From: Perca fluviatilis
Lineage: Eukaryota; Chordata; Actinopteri; Perciformes; Percidae
Assembly (NCBI RefSeq): GCF_010015445.1
Contig: NC_053120.1
Location: forward strand, 2,943,964-3,007,963
Direction of reading: 5' to 3'
DNA: 64,000 bases
Below are positions 23,991 to 55,956 of the stretch, piece after piece. How positions within the stretch are numbered: the first letter of the stretch is position 1; every line of letters begins with the position of its first letter. A program made the translations under genes and the position numbers. The notes under the pieces were generated by a model. That model was not told where the DNA came from and did no database searches. It saw only the letters and a list, made by a program, of their open reading frames with translations.

Positions 23991-24120
23991 CGTAGCAGCT
24001 TTTTAAACCAAACCAGGTAGTGGTGTAAATGTAGCCTAATTCTGTGTGTCTCTTACACTAAGACAGTTCCATTGTGAGCAGGGGGGGGGAGGTATCCTGA
24101 CAGGTGGGTTCAGGTCTTAC

Positions 24121-45120
<21,000 letters not shown>

Positions 45121-45225
45121 GGATGTCAAACCCCAAAAAGACGAAAATAACACGTGCAAACTGCGACAATAACAACCGAACTACACACCTGCGTCAAGTT
45201 CAGCGGATGTGGCGAGAGAAGAGTT

Positions 45226-45266
45226 TCCGGCAAAATAATACCTTTCAAAATAAAGGTTTTCCGGAA
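45226..45266 (-). promoter_or_regulatory. ETS-like motifs upstream of the SMN-like gene
   Basis: TTCCGG at 45,226 (GCCGGAA on the sense strand) and the palindrome TTCCGGAA at 45,259-45,266 lie 100-150 bp upstream of the start codon. No TATA box is seen. This fits a housekeeping promoter, but it is motif reading only. Confidence 0.35.
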
Positions 45267-45449
45267 AAAAAAATATTCATATATAAATATATGAAGAAAA
45301 ACTCAATATTTACATCAATACATGCATGGAAAAAACACATTATTCATAATAAATACGCTTTTATTTTTCGGGGAATCTTTTAAGAACACATAAAATAATA
45401 TACACATACACACATTGAAGTTTTTGTGTTTTATGAAATGTGGTTTTTT

Positions 45450-45588
45450 TACACACACACTCACACAGACACACACAGACACACACACACACACACTCAC
45501 ACAGACACACACACAGACACACACACACACTCACACAGACACACACACAGACACACACACACTCACACAGACACACACACACACAAAA

Positions 45589-45629
<41 letters not shown>

Positions 45630-45640
45630 CACACACACAC
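45450..45640 (+). repeat. (CA)n with CTCA/GACA interruptions
   Basis: About 190 bp of CA repeat, 330 bp upstream of the SMN-like start codon. Confidence 0.94.
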
Positions 45641-45860
45641 AAACTCCAGAATGTGTTTTTTTCGTTGAAAAGGTAAAAGAAGTGTTCCTCTGTTTTGTGA
45701 TGGATTAATGAATGAATTTGAAAATATGTATGTTTTAATTCCTGTTTTAATGTCCAATTAAATATTAAATAAATGCATGCTTAATTCCATGAGCCTTGAG
45801 ATCCTCCGTGAGAATAATGCTACAACCCAGGACCCACACTGAGAGATCCATAAACACACA

Positions 45861-46844
45861 GGCTGTGTCTCAAACCGCACACTTCTGTCAGTACACTGCT
45901 AATGTGCACTGACCACTTCCTGCCGTAGTGCCCACTTTGGATGGTCAGTGTCGTCCCAAACGGACCACTTATGTTAAAACACTTACCGGAAATGGCGAGC
46001 GGAATGAGCGTGACTAGAGTCTCTGAAAATCTGATGAAAATCTTTTAAACTGATCTTTGTCGATCTGAAATGCTCTGTTGTGAAATCCGGGAGAAGCCAG
46101 ACACCGATGTGACGCGTTCGTCCAATCAGCTGTCCCTGGTCCCGCCCCTTTCCGCTGCGTAGTCCAGATGGCGCCCATTTAGCGCGCGTAGTGTCCATCG
46201 TTCCACACTGAACTTTTTGACCGTTTTTAGGGGGGTCATCCTGGTACTTTCAGTGCTCTGATTTTTTGTGTTATCTCCACGATATACAGTACAGGCCAAA
46301 AAGTGTTTCTTTATTTTCATGACTATTTCCATTGTAGATTCTCACTGAAGGCATCAAAACTATGAATGAACACATATGGAATTATGTACTTAACAAAAAA
46401 GTGTGAAATAACTGAAAACATGTCTTATATTTTAGATTCTTCAGAGTAGCCACCCTTTGCTTTTTTTGATAACTCTGCAAACCCTTGGTGTTCTCTCAAT
46501 GAGCTTCATGAGGTAGTCACCTGAAATGGTTTTACCTTCAACGGGGGCTTTGTCAGGGGTTCATTACTGGAATTATTTCCCTTATTAATAAAAAGCAAAG
46601 GGTGGCTACCTGAAGAATCTAAAATATAAGACATGTTTTCTTTTATTTCACACTTATTAATACCTATAATTCCATAATATATTCATTCATAGTTTTGATG
46701 CCTTCAGTGAGAATCTACAATGTAAATAGTCGTGAAAATAAAAAGGAAACACATTGAATGAGAAGGTGTGTCCAAACTTTTGGCCTGTACTGTACTTAAA
46801 ACTAAGTGCTTGAAGTGTGCCAGTAGGCGCTTTGACACACAGCC
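45861..46844. mobile_element. MITE with GGCTGTGT ends, containing a nested Tc1-type MITE
   Basis: The left end GGCTGTGTCTCAAA is mirrored by TTTGACACACAGCC on the right. Inside, 46,287-46,792 is a separate element with its own termini and TA duplications, so the outer element is the older insertion. Confidence 0.7.
46287..46792. mobile_element. Tc1/mariner-type MITE
   Basis: Ends CAGTACAGGCCAAAAAGTG and, on the other strand, CAGTACAGGCCAAAAGTTTG are flanked by TA on both sides (46,285 and 46,793). Long subterminal inverted repeats include GATTCTCACTGAAGGCATCA. It is 506 bp with no transposase. Confidence 0.88.
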
Positions 46845-47326
46845 ACTGTGATGCGCTGCAGATTGTATTGCAATGATTTATTCCCCCACACCTAAAATAC
46901 AGCACTGCAGCTACCAAATGTAAAGTTACTTTGTGAGTCAGAATAAGTGCGTTCTTAATAAGTGTTCTCTCCCAGGACCCCCCACCCTCTCTGTCAAAGC
47001 CCAAAAAACCTCCGCTCAATCTGCCATTAAAGCGCCCACCACCTACAATATAAGTGCACAATATAATAATCAACAAACTACATGAATGAGACTAGGGCTG
47101 AGCAATATATGGATATTATATTGATATCGTGATAAGAGACTAGATATACTCTAAGATTTTGGATATTGTAATATCGTGATATGACATAAGTGTCTTTTCC
47201 TGGTTTTAAAGGCTGCATTACAGTAAAGTGATGTCATTGTCTGAACTTAGCAGACTGTTGTAGCTGTTCTATTATTCACCTTTACCCACTTAGTCATTAT
47301 ATCCACATTACTGATGATTATTGATC

Positions 47327-47399
47327 TACACACACACACACACACAGGCACACACACACACATAAAACACAGAGACACATGAGCTGCGTATACGGACAC

Positions 47400-47452
<53 letters not shown>

Positions 47453-47673
47453 CACACACGCACACACACACACACACACACAGACACACGTGCACAAACA
47501 CACACACACACATACACACACACACACACACACAGGCACACACACACACATACACACACACGCACACACACATACACACACACACAGACACACATGCACA
47601 AACACACACACACACACATGCATAAACACACACACACACATACACACACGCAGACACACACACACACATGCAG

Positions 47674-47756
<83 letters not shown>

Positions 47757-47850
47757 ACACACACACACACAGACATGTATGCTTGCATGCTTGCACGCTT
47801 GCACACATGCATGCACACATACACACACACTCACACACAGACACACACAA
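47327..47850 (+). repeat. Compound (CA)n microsatellite
   Basis: About 520 bp of CA repeats with GCAC, TACA and GACA interruptions and a TGCATGC-rich block at 47,775-47,815. It lies within the preceding AT-rich element. Confidence 0.95.
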
Positions 47851-47949
47851 AGTGTGAAGGTATTTTGTCAAAGCACCAATTGTCAACCCTAGAATATCGC
47901 CGCGATATCCATATTGAGGTACTTGGTCAAGAATATATTGATATATCTG

Positions 47950-47952
<3 letters not shown>

Positions 47953-47988
<36 letters not shown>

Positions 47989-48027
47989 ATATCGAGGTAT
48001 TTGGTCAAGAATATATTGATATATCTG

Positions 48028-48086
<59 letters not shown>
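47953..48086 (+). repeat. Two (TA)n blocks
   Basis: TA runs at about 47,953-47,986 and 48,031-48,086, each following the same 45-bp duplicated block. Confidence 0.9.
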
Positions 48087-48088
<2 letters not shown>

Positions 48089-48120
48089 ATATCGCCATCT
48101 AAATGAGACCATGAATAACG

Positions 48121-49002
48121 TACGATAGGTGGCTCCTACAGGACCTTTGGAGCGTGATTTAGTCACCAGAACCAAATGGATTCATATCTTAGATCTTCTA
48201 GTATTAATGTGATTCCAATAGCTTCTTCACCTTCTTTCTAGCTGCTGAAAGACACCAAAATCAGCCTAAAAGATTCTGGGCTTTTAGAAAGCACTGGGCT
48301 CTGGTTTACTGCCCAGTTGAACCAGCGGTGTAGTCTACCTGATACACAGGTATATACGCAGTATACCCACTAACAAAGCTCCAGGATTTCCATATACCTT
48401 CTTAAAAATCTCCAGTGACACGCAACAACATACTTTCCATTATATTATTGATATATTTTGAATTGTCATCTGTGTTTTGCATCTTCACACAAACTAAATA
48501 AAGGGATTTCCACCATAAATTGGTGCCTACAAGTGTATCTGAATAACAGGAAATTAAGTTGTTGATGCTCAAAACTTCCCTGGGGGAGGACACACAGACA
48601 GCCCCCACTGTAATATGGCCCCTCCAGTTGTTGGCCAATATACAGCACAGTACACCCACTGCAATACATTAGACTACAGCACTGGGTTGAACCGAACTAC
48701 TTTGAACCAGAACGCAAAAGTTAACAGTGAGTAGGAACGAGACTCTAATCTGGGGTCTTTGTTGGTGACCTAATGACCACCAGAGTGATCCTCTGTCATC
48801 GTCCTCAGGTTTAGTCAAAGCTGAAGTCTTTCCTGCTCCATGAACCCAACGTCCTGCTGAGAAGCCGCTCCAGTCAGACTGCAGGAAGCTCAGGTGAAGA
48901 AGCCTTTAATTAAGTGGCAGGGATCAGGAGGAAGGGAGCTGTTAGATATGCAAACCAGCCCTTAATGAAGGAGAAAGATGAGCTGTGTATTCTGGGAAAC
49001 AA
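48121..49002. other. Intergenic; non-repetitive stretch at 48,790-48,995
   Basis: No gene is supported. The last 200 bp lack recognisable repeats and contain homeodomain- and octamer-like words (TTTAATTAAGTGG, ATATGCAAA), so a regulatory element is possible. Confidence 0.35.
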
Positions 49003-49061
<59 letters not shown>

Positions 49062-49224
49062 ACAGACACACACACTGGTGACTGTAGGGACTGCAGATGA
49101 AAATTAGCCGGTACGGCTAAATCTGGCACATTTCCATGTTGGACATTGTACTCCTGTTGATTAATGTGCACTGTCCCTTTTAAATAAAGAAATCAACAAC
49201 AACAAAAACACACAGGCACACGCA

Positions 49225-49285
<61 letters not shown>

Positions 49286-49290
49286 AGGCA
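49003..49290 (+). repeat. Two (CA)n microsatellites
   Basis: CA runs at 49,003-49,077 and about 49,208-49,290, separated by 130 bp of ordinary sequence. Confidence 0.94.
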
Positions 49291-49753
49291 CACACACAGA
49301 CACACATTTTACATACTTTCTTTGATTCCACATAACAAGTCAAATTTCATTAGAAGTCAAATGTCCTGAATGAGCCAACAGATTCTAACAGATTAGCACA
49401 TTGTTAATAATAATAATAATAATAATAATAGGAAACATCGCCTTTTCCTAACAAACATGCTTCCTATAGTTGCTGGGATTGAACAGTACTTTGCCAACTG
49501 TTTTAGACAGCCCCCCCCCAATGTAAAGTCCACAGATGGCCAGCCTATGTGCCTGACCTCGACTAGCCAACACTAGCACAGCGAGCTGGCACTAGTACCT
49601 GAGGCCCTCACTGGGAGACCAGGACTCATCCTTTAGGTCAGATCCACCAGACGTTCTGAGACCTGGTAACAACATGGTCTATGGTCTGGTTTATTAGCCA
49701 CTCCTACAGAAGGGTTTGCAGGTCACTTAAACCATTCACACTGTACAGTAGAG

Positions 49754-49841
49754 ACACACAGACACACACACACACAGACGTGCACACATGCACACAAACA
49801 AACACACACAGACATGCACGCTTGTAAGATGCATGCACACA

Positions 49842-49879
<38 letters not shown>

Positions 49880-49896
49880 ACACACACACACAGACA

Positions 49897-49932
<36 letters not shown>

Positions 49933-50203
49933 TGCACGCTTGCACCATGCATGTACACACACCCACACACACAGACACACACAGACACACACAGACATGT
50001 ATGCTTGCACCTCATGCATGCACGCGTAACACACACACACACACACACACAAACAGACACACACAGACATGTATGCTTGCACGCTTGCACGCATGCATGC
50101 ACGCGTGCACGATAACCACACACACACACACACACACACACAGAAACAAACACACAGACACACACAGACATGCACGCTTGTAAGATGCATGCACACACAC
50201 GCA

Positions 50204-50292
<89 letters not shown>
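49754..50292 (+). repeat. Compound (CA)n array with higher-order units
   Basis: CA runs separated by at least four copies of a unit containing ACAGACATGCACGCTTG and GCATGCAC; effectively a minisatellite built from microsatellite and TGCATGC blocks. Confidence 0.94.
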
Positions 50293-50295
<3 letters not shown>

Positions 50296-50419
50296 CTTAT
50301 GTATTGTGAGGAACGACTCAACACCCACCAGACTCCAGAGGAGAAAGGAGCGATTTAAGGAGGTGTCAGATGGAAATGAAGCTGCAGGAACGACTGCAGA
50401 CTGAAGAGAGAAGAGTGTC

Positions 50420-50454
<35 letters not shown>

Positions 50455-50459
50455 AAACA

Positions 50460-51118
50460 TCAGAAGTGTGTATTGTATAATTAACGGTTTAATTAGGCCG
50501 TTTGTTGATTCTGTTCATTCCGATGAAGAAGTTTGGTTCATTTTAAACTTAAAAAGTCTCTCTGACTTTATCTTAAAGCCTAAACCCATACATGTTACTT
50601 TAATGCTTTAAATGGCTCTCAAACTTGACTTTGCTCCGATGAAGAAGTTTGAGTCTCCATATTAAACACACTTTGAACATTAATCTTGAAGCTTTTAAGC
50701 CCCATACATGTTGACATAATGTATAAGATTAATGTTGAAGTAATAAGCACGTTCTCTGTGTCGTTGTTTTAATGTCTTCTTCTCATTTCATTCATTCATT
50801 AAAGGGATTCAGTCATTTATTGGATCTTTTCACAATAAAAGCACTTTATGAACCTTGTAAAGAAAGACGTTGAACATCCTTTAAAACAACCAAGATACCT
50901 TTGACTCTTTCCTCTTTATTGGAAGAATGTTTTCAGGCAGACACTCCAGTTAAAAAACACTTTAAATCACAGATTAAGGAGTTTTTTCAGGCTTAAAATG
51001 TAAATGTAAAGGACCTCTATATGACTAAAGCTTAATGCGTTAAATGAAAGGGTTCCCTGGTTTAAAATAAAAGTTGATATGTTATAAAAAGTCTAAATTA
51101 AACAGCCCTGAAATCCCG
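50460..51118. other. Intergenic, A/T-rich, no gene
   Basis: Nothing recognised beyond the left flank of the second 57-bp array (CAGCCCTGAAATCCCGATCA at 51,101), which closely matches CAGCCCCGAAATACCCATCA at 59,768. Confidence 0.45.
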
Positions 51119-51706
51119 ATCACCAAACTCCACCAGACTCCATGTAAATAATCAGGACTTTTAGCGTGTATAGAGCCAGCATATCTCCACCAGACTCCAT
51201 GTAAATAATCAGGACTTTTAGCGTGTATAGAGCCAGCATATCTCCACCAGACTCCATGTAAATAATCAGGACTTTTAGCGTGTATAGAGCCAGCATATCT
51301 CCACCAGACTCCATGTAAATAATCAGGACTTTTAGCGTGTATAGAGCCAGCATATCTCCACCAGACTCCATGTTAATAATCAGGACTTTTAGCGTGTATA
51401 GAGCCAGCATATCTCCACCAGACTCCATGTTAATAATCAGGACTTTTAGCGTGTATAGAGCCAGCATATCTCCACCAGACTCCATGTTAATAATCAGGAC
51501 TTTTAGCGTGTATAGAGCCAGCATATCTCCACCAGACTCCATGTAAATAATCAGGACTTTTAGCGTGTATAGAGCCAGCATATCTCCACCAGACTCCATG
51601 TTAATAATCAGGACTTTTAGCGTGTATAGAGCCAGCATATCTCTACCAGACTCCATGTAAATAATCAGGACTTTTAGTGTGTATAGAGCAAGCATATCTC
51701 CACATG
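51119..51706 (-). repeat. 57-bp minisatellite, array 2 (opposite orientation)
   Basis: About ten copies of the 57-bp unit in reverse complement relative to array 1; some copies have GTTAATAAT in place of GTAAATAAT. Confidence 0.97.
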
Positions 51707-53127
51707 TAAATGGGTGAATTAAGGGTTTATTTCAACCAAACCAGAGTGGTGATTGTTGGAACAGTGGAAAGATGAACCAAGAAGGCTTTTGATAGTTTTA
51801 TTTAGTTTCTGTCCACTTTGAATGAAGTGTGATTTAGGATGCTAAAAGTAGTGATTATTTACATGGAGTCTGGTTGCCAGTCTGAACAAAGCCAGTGAGG
51901 ACCCTTTAATCAGGAATACATGTAAACTGATTTAACAGAAATACATGAAAGGGATGAACGGGAGTGAGTGATGATTGAGCAGGCATCAGAAGTTAATGTG
52001 CAGTGTGATGAGGCTCGTTAGCAGCCAATCACAGCGCTGCGTCATCTGATGAAATCAATCAGTGATCCCCATCGATACCTTTTCATGCTTTTATTCTGAA
52101 GCTACTGATCACATGATGAAGTGTCGATGGCTGATTAGAGGATTGTTTATTTAATATGATAAGAAAATAGAATTATCAGCTGATGGAAACTGTCATTTAA
52201 AGACCAACTTTTTAAAGACCAACTTTTTAAAGACGAAGTCAGCTCCAATAAGCTGTAAACTAATTAATCAAGTTTATAACTTTATGAAACTTAAAGCGAC
52301 TTAAATAATAATAATAAAAATAATAATAAAGAAGCTAAAAATGGGGTTTAACCCTGGTGTAGTCCTCTGTCTGTTTTGCCTGTCCCTAAAGCATAAAGTA
52401 TAAATGATAAATGATCACCCAATGCTGTGTTAGATCTCCTTAGCCAACTTCATTTTAAATAATCACCACTATTTATGGAATTCATAGTCAAAAAACCTCA
52501 TTCTTATTAAATTATACCTCATTTTATATTAAAAAAAACCCAGAAATTATGAATTATTTGGACTAATATTTAAGAGCAGAGAAACCTGTGTTGTTAGGTA
52601 ATCACAGCCTGTTATGTGTGGAACAATCCGAGTTATTTTTGGGGGAATCTGGTTGAAAGGGTCCCATATTTCTGTAGTAGAGACTTTTGGAAACGGGACC
52701 CATTGGACCTGAAGTACAGGATCTGGTAGAACTGGGTCCAGGTTTTAGGATTTATCAGTCTTGGTGTGTTTACAGTAACACTCAGCATGTCTTCCTGTCG
52801 ACCAATGAGCTACTTTCTCTTTTACTGAGTCAACATTTAACATTTAAAATGTCTCTCCATCTTCTGTATGTGCTGTGTTTTGTTTCAACGTTCTTTTATG
52901 TGTGTTTGTGTGTGTGTGTGTGTCTGTGTATGTGTGTGTGTGTGATATATACATTATTTGAATAAATCATCCATATTATTCAGTGCCAGTAGTGAACTGA
53001 TCTTGGTGTAATGGTCGTAGAGAACCATCCGTGACGTTCTCTAGCGTTAATGGAGCGTTGATGGCTGATCAGCTGATCAGGTTAACAAAAGAAAAGTCAT
53101 CAGCTGATTTAAAAGCTCGTTAGATTC
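51707..53127. other. Intergenic; non-repetitive stretch at 51,920-52,160
   Basis: No exon is supported. 51,920-52,160 is free of simple repeats and rich in homeodomain- and bZIP-like words (AGCCAATCACAGCG, GCGTCATCTGATGAAATCAA, ATCGATACC). 52,196-52,236 holds a short triplicate of AAAGACCAACTTTTT. A GT run lies at 52,905-52,943. Confidence 0.35.
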
Positions 53128-53458
53128 TCATTTAACACAATACGAGTCCTGAGCTTGAATCAGATGCTCTAAGAGTCTCTCTAACTCGCATTGAATGCCT
53201 TTCAAATGGAAGAAAATTAATATCAATGAAACTGAAACCAAACTAAGATAAGAGATCAGTAACTTTGAATCAATCAAACCGAGGTTTTTCCTGCTTTTTA
53301 TGAACGTTTTTGTCGCATTTTCAACGTTTTTGCCGCTAATTTTGGAGTTTTTGTCGCCTTTTTCAACAAACAAAAAATGAGACAACTTTTTTGACCTTTG
53401 TGGAAGGTTTTTAAAAAAAACTTTTTTTCTCAATTCATGCAGACATGTCCCGGGACAG

Positions 53459-53462
<4 letters not shown>

Positions 53463-53521
<59 letters not shown>
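53463..53521 (+). repeat. (GA)n microsatellite
   Basis: About 29 GA units followed by a short GAT repeat. Confidence 0.96.
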
Positions 53522-53799
53522 CTGATGATGATGATGAAGATGAAGATTCATGCATGTTGAACTTCTTTCAGTAAAGAATAACCCTTCAAAAACTTTATTC
53601 AAATCACTACACACACCTTTCAGTCTGAAGTAGTTTTAATGCAACTCCTATAAAAACACACAAGTAGTTTCTTCTGCAGTTTCGCTTTTAAAAAATATAT
53701 ATTTTTGTTGCAAACAGCCTGGAACTGTCCCTGACATCTGATCTGGTAATAACTCTGAAACTGTCTCCAGAAACCTGCACAACTCCCCAAACTGCTTCT

Positions 53800-53925
<126 letters not shown>

Positions 53926-54215
53926 TGCAGAGCCTCTGTATTTCCAGTTTCAGAGTTTCCTCCCGGCTTGTTCCAACATGTCTGCCGCTTTTTCCCAGCT
54001 GCAGTCCCTCTGCAGGCCACTGGGGGGCGACACAGGCCGGGGATCACCCTGCACACAGTCTGGGGGGGGGGGGGGGGGTAAACTCGGCCTCAAAATCACC
54101 TGATTTCATGCATAACGCTTATTATATCTGACAGATTATAGATTATAGCCGAGCCAGAACCTTTACCTGTTGAACCCTTTCTTTAAGGAGCAACATAAGC
54201 CTTGGGGTTTATTTG

Positions 54216-54336
54216 GGCATGTGTGTGTGTGAGGGGAACATGTGTGTGTGTGAGGGGAACATGTGTGTGTGTGAGGGGAACATGTGTGTGTGTGAGGGGA
54301 ACATGTGTGTGTGTGAGGGGAACATGTGTGTGTGTT
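54216..54336 (+). repeat. 21-bp minisatellite
   Basis: Six copies of CATGTGTGTGTGTGAGGGGAA. Confidence 0.95.
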
Positions 54337-55320
54337 AGCAAGATTATGTAACAGTTACATACCACACAAGCATACTTGAAATGTTTGAAATCGTCAAGGC
54401 TTAAAAATAACGTGTGTGTGATGTGTGTGTGTGTTTCTTACTCTTTATTACAGAAGTTCCTACACAAAGGTACAAATACATAGAAACAGAAAGACAAGCG
54501 CATGAGGAATGGGTTCTTTTGCATCACATGATCATCATTTAATATCTTAAAGGATGGCATTTTGTTCTTCTAATGTTAAAACGGTGCTATTTGGCTGATA
54601 TTCTTTACTAATGAAGTGCAGAGAAGTTGCCTTGGATCCTTAACATGTTTGTCATCTGATTATGGAATAGTCTGATTGGATCTATTTCGCACATTATAAC
54701 AACAATGATACATTTAAGAGATATTAAATATAAAAGACATGCAAAGGAAAGCCTAAAACACTTCTAGTCAACAATATTTGGGTGACATCAACATCATATC
54801 TCCACTCAAATACAGCATCACCCCAAACATATCTGTTTCTACATTCATCTTAAGTTTCTGCCTTATAGAGAGCAGTCTGCATCCATGCAGTCCAGTCCTG
54901 TTTACACCAGGTTTCATCGGGCTATTTTGAGCCCGGATGTACAACTCCATAAGCAGCAGCAGCGGGCTGCAGAGGGAGACTGGGCTGCAACCACGCAGCA
55001 GCAGCAGCAGCAGCATCGGAATATCTCGTGAATATGGCCTCGTGGTTTTATTAGAAGCCGTCCTGTTGCTCACCCTGCAGCCGGGCCTCTGTTACACAAT
55101 GCATGCCCTGCCATGCTCCCGCGGGCTCGTGCTCTCACACGGGGCCCCGGATCACCTGATCCAGCTTCCCTTGCCCGCTTCTGCACGAACCGGACTCTGT
55201 GTTAAAAAAAAAAAAAGAAGACATTAGCCTAATTAAAGACGCATCGCTGCGGTGCGGCTGTATTTGGGTGTTTGTGTGTGTGTGTGTGTGGGGGGGTGCG
55301 ATGTGGATTCAGTGTCGGGT
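54337..55320. other. Upstream flank of gadd45b, no gene
   Basis: No exon is supported. A (CAG)n-rich patch lies at 54,950-55,016 and GC content rises toward the gadd45b promoter. A minus-strand open frame over this patch has no recognisable domain. Confidence 0.4.
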
Positions 55321-55347
55321 GGGGGGGTGAGGGGGGTCTGCAATTCC

Positions 55348-55357
55348 GGAGAATCCC
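55348..55357 (-). promoter_or_regulatory. NF-kB-like site (reverse)
   Basis: GGAGAATCCC, the reverse complement of GGGATTCTCC, which fits the consensus GGGRNWYYCC. About 300 bp upstream of the TATA box. Confidence 0.5.
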
Positions 55358-55406
55358 GCAGTTGCAGGAGCAGATTTTTGGGAATCATCGGAGGGAGGCA
55401 TAGACG

Positions 55407-55416
55407 TGGAAATTCC
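55407..55416 (+). promoter_or_regulatory. Rel-type half-consensus site
   Basis: TGGAAATTCC fits the relaxed Rel consensus HGGARNYYCC. It lies between the two better NF-kB-like sites. Motif match only. Confidence 0.3.
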
Positions 55417-55497
55417 TGCACTCCGACAACTCCCAGTAAACAGGCTGGGAGTGTGTGTGTGTGTGTGTTTGTGCGTGTGCGTGTGTGGAGAGAGCGG

Positions 55498-55507
55498 GGG
55501 ATTCTCC
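55498..55507 (+). promoter_or_regulatory. NF-kB-like site (forward)
   Basis: GGGATTCTCC, exact match to GGGRNWYYCC and identical to the reverse site 150 bp upstream. Mammalian GADD45B is a known NF-kB target, which raises its plausibility. Confidence 0.55.
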
Positions 55508-55516
55508 GAATCCACC

Positions 55517-55597
55517 CACGTGGGATCTCCGGCGTCAGCGGCGCGCTCCGCCAATGGGCGCAGAGTACGGGGGATCTTTTGACAGCGGCGGACCAAT
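55517..55597 (+). promoter_or_regulatory. E-box and two CCAAT boxes
   Basis: CACGTG at 55,517-55,522 inside the palindrome CCCACGTGGG, then CCAAT at 55,551-55,555 and 55,593-55,597. The second CCAAT lies about 50 bp upstream of the TATA box, a typical spacing. Confidence 0.55.
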
Positions 55598-55643
55598 CAG
55601 AGGGCGAGCGGCGCGGCGGGGTGACGCCCAGCAGCGGAGAGCG

Positions 55644-55649
55644 TATAAA
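55644..55649 (+). promoter_or_regulatory. gadd45b TATA box
   Basis: TATAAA in the context GCGTATAAAGGC, predicting transcription start near 55,672-55,678. The resulting 5' UTR is about 240 nt and is pyrimidine-rich at its start. Confidence 0.75.
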
Positions 55650-55912
55650 GGCTGCGAGTTTCTGCTTTAGTATCAGACATCTCCTTCCTCTCACACTCTC
55701 ACACACTCTCACACTCTCTCTGCTCTGGACCTGAACCGCTTTAAGGGAGACTGAAGGACTTTCCTCTTTTAACGGACTCTGAAGGGACCTTTTGCGCCGA
55801 GCAGGATTACCTCTTGTTGGGACTTTATTCCTGGGATTTAAACAAGCATCCTCTCGCGCTGGGGACCCTCTTTTCTATCCTGGATTTTGTGGATTATTTT
55901 ACCGACTTCAAC

Positions 55913-55956
55913 ATGACTCTGGAAGAGGTCATCGGTTCCAACAGCACCGAGAAAAA
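55913..55956 (+). CDS. gadd45b: gadd45b exon 1 (coding part)
   Basis: Starts ATGACTCTGGAAGAG. It is followed by a GTGAGT donor that splits the codon for lysine 15. Confidence 0.93.

Larger units (their letters stand above)
47093..48120. mobile_element. AT-rich ATCG-word element with internal microsatellites
   Basis: Begins GGGCTGAGCAATATATGGAT, a common fish MITE end, and carries the words GATATTATATTGATATCGTG. At 47,925-48,090 a block (TTGGTCAAGAATATATTGAT then ATATCTGATATTA) is tandemly duplicated with TA runs after each copy. The far terminus could not be fixed. Confidence 0.5.

Noticed and set aside
23495..24020. Glycine/arginine-rich or proline-rich frames over the 30-bp array
   Set aside because: Open in several frames on both strands and without neighbouring exons.
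47247..48128. Cysteine/valine or threonine/histidine repeat frames over CA tracts (also at 33.6, 31.1, 39.5, 45.4, 49.7 and 53.7 kb)
   Set aside because: Direct translations of CA/TG microsatellites.
54768..55227. Open frames on both strands over the CAG-rich patch upstream of gadd45b
   Set aside because: No recognisable domain, and the patch is more simply GC-rich promoter flank.
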